A stretch of 64,000 bases of DNA from Leifsonia sp. EB41. Lineage in GTDB: Bacteria > Actinomycetota > Actinomycetes > Actinomycetales > Microbacteriaceae. Shown piece after piece: positions 62,852 to 64,000 of the stretch; position 1 is the stretch's first letter, and the number at the start of each line of letters is the position of its first letter. The translations under genes were made by a program, and so were the position numbers. The stretch is taken from contig NZ_JBGCCJ010000001.1 in the NCBI RefSeq assembly GCF_041262565.1, positions 992,001 through 1,056,000 of the forward strand, in the 5' to 3' direction. The notes under the pieces are model-generated. The model made no database searches and had not been told where the DNA came from. It saw only the letters and a program-made list of their open reading frames with translations.

Positions 62852-64000
62852 ATGTCCGCACCGGTCGCCCTCCCCCGCATCGTCTTCCCGCCCGAGCTGC
62901 CCGTCAGCCAGATGCGGGACGACATCGCGCGCGCGATCCGCGAGAACCAGGTCGTCATCGTCGCCGGCGAGACCGGTTCCGGCAAGACGACGCAGCTCCC
63001 GAAGATCTGCCTCGAACTCGGCAGGGAGAGCATCGGCCACACCCAGCCGCGCCGGCTCGCGGCCCGCACGATCGCCGAGCGCATCGCGGAGGAGCTGGGC
63101 CAGAGCGTCGGCGAGCTGGTCGGCTACCAGGTGCGCTTCACCGACCGGGTGTCCGCGGCGACCCGCATCAAGCTGATGACGGACGGCATCCTGCTCAACG
63201 AGATCCACCGCGACCGGTTGCTGCGCGCCTACGACACGATCATCATCGACGAGGCGCACGAGCGCAGCCTCAACATCGACTTCCTGCTCGGCTACCTGCG
63301 CGAGCTGCTGCCGAAGCGTCCCGACCTCAAGGTGATCATCACCTCCGCCACCATCGACCCGGAGAGCTTCGCCGCGCACTTCGCCGCCGCGGACGGCACG
63401 CCTGCGCCGATCGTGGAGGTCTCCGGCCGCACCTACCCCGTCGAGCTGCGCTACCGGCCGCTCGTCGCCGAGGCACTGGAGGCCGACGAAGACGACCCGG
63501 ACCCGGTGCCCGCGGCCGACCGCGACTACCTCCAGGGCATCAACGACGCCCTCGACGAGCTGGCCCGCGAAGCAGCAGGCGACGTGCTCGTGTTCCTCTC
63601 CGGCGAGAACGAGATCCGGGACGCCGCCGATGCGATCCGCGGCCGCAACCTCCCCGGCACCGAAGTGCTGCCGCTGTACGGGAGGCTGTCCTCCGCCGAG
63701 CAGCACCGCGTCTTCCAGCCCTCCACCATGCCCGGCGTCCGGCGTCGCGTGGTGCTCGCGACCAACGTCGCCGAGACCAGCCTCACCGTGCCCGGCATCA
63801 AGTACGTCGTGGACGCCGGCACCGCCCGCATCAGCCGCTACTCCACGCGCGCCAAGGTGCAGCGCCTCCCGATCGAGGCCATCTCGCAGGCGAGCGCCAA
63901 CCAGCGCTCCGGCCGGTCGGGCCGCACCAGCGACGGCATCGCGATCCGGCTGTACTCGCAGGAGGACTTCGAGAAGCGGCCGGAGTTCACCGAGCCGGAG
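62852..64000 (+). CDS. hrpA: HrpA-type DEAH-box ATP-dependent helicase, N-terminal part
   Basis: First 383 codons; the gene continues past the right edge. DEAH helicase motifs: Walker A '[18 protein letters not shown]' (about residue 33), Ib '[16 protein letters not shown]', II '[20 protein letters not shown]' (DEAH), III 'VIITSATID', V '[20 protein letters not shown]', VI '[19 protein letters not shown]'. HrpA family helicases unwind RNA and process mRNA and, in E. coli, rescue stalled ribosomes. Start ATG 62852 preceded by GGAGGG about 5 nt before. Divergent from the membrane-protein gene. Confidence 0.95.
   Translation, partial: MSAPVALPRIVFPPELPVSQMRDDIARAIRENQVVIVAGETGSGKTTQLPKICLELGRESIGHTQPRRLAARTIAERIAEELGQSVGELVGYQVRFTDRVSAATRIKLMTDGILLNEIHRDRLLRAYDTIIIDEAHERSLNIDFLLGYLRELLPKRPDLKVIITSATIDPESFAAHFAAADGTPAPIVEVSGRTYPVELRYRPLVAEALEADEDDPDPVPAADRDYLQGINDALDELAREAAGDVLVFLSGENEIRDAADAIRGRNLPGTEVLPLYGRLSSAEQHRVFQPSTMPGVRRRVVLATNVAETSLTVPGIKYVVDAGTARISRYSTRAKVQRLPIEAISQASANQRSGRSGRTSDGIAIRLYSQEDFEKRPEFTEPE

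Overview
The window is a chromosomal segment of a very GC-rich actinobacterium. Gene content (actinobacterial glmU-prs behind tRNA-Gln, metG-tatD-rsmA-ispE, protein O-mannosyltransferase, a mycothiol/thioredoxin-era redox set, two large LuxR regulators, many leaderless genes) fits Microbacteriaceae, most likely Leifsonia or a close relative; the genus is inference. No rRNA, CRISPR array, integrase, transposase or prophage gene was seen. The window holds about 60 genes and one tRNA. Both ends cut genes: a sugar isomerase/epimerase-type protein at the left edge and an HrpA-type helicase at the right edge.

Layout. 1-6.1 kb: a uronate-type catabolic locus with an ABC sugar importer (binding lipoprotein, two permeases), a TIM-barrel isomerase-like gene, a divergent LacI regulator and uxaC; one LacI-type operator sits between two divergent promoters. 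6.2-10.7 kb: gnd, a small membrane protein, prs, glmU and tRNA-Gln. 10.8-16.4 kb: MarR regulator, a frameshifted CDP-glycerol transferase/glycosyltransferase fusion, an AidB-like acyl-CoA dehydrogenase and a GNAT enzyme. 16.4-21.3 kb: ABC-F ATPase and a LAL-type LuxR regulator. 21.5-28.5 kb: housekeeping genes ispE, rsmA, tatD-type, metG, rsmI and the protein mannosyltransferase. 28.5-33.8 kb: sedolisin-type peptidase, YeiH-type transporter, a guanidinium exporter preceded by a recognisable guanidine-III riboswitch, metY and a CoA-binding protein. 33.8-39.8 kb: VapBC, a methyltransferase, an AfsR-like regulator split by a frameshift in a G7 tract, and a membrane acyltransferase. 39.8-42.8 kb: DrrAB-type exporter and a small HTH/Clp-N pair with its own operators. 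43-50 kb: L-serine deaminase, rhodanese, glutathione peroxidase, DksA-type zinc protein, second LAL regulator. 50-64 kb: oxidoreductases, a phosphodiesterase, a HemK-like methyltransferase, acylphosphatase, aminodeoxychorismate lyase-like PLP enzyme, DUF255 protein, acyl-CoA ligase, a membrane-protein/HTH pair and the helicase.

The most notable non-coding content is: (i) a guanidine-III (ykkC-III) riboswitch at 31696-31736 whose pseudoknot bases differ from the textbook example but still pair; (ii) two families of dispersed intergenic palindromes, one of about 57 bp (4 copies) and one built on a GGAGGAGATCC core (at least 8 units or half units); (iii) a consistent leaderless-start architecture, a -10-like hexamer 6-7 nt before ATG/GTG in about twenty genes; (iv) two single-base frameshifts, at 12000-12010 and in the G7 tract at 37123-37129, which may be assembly errors, pseudogenes or, for the G tract, phase variation.
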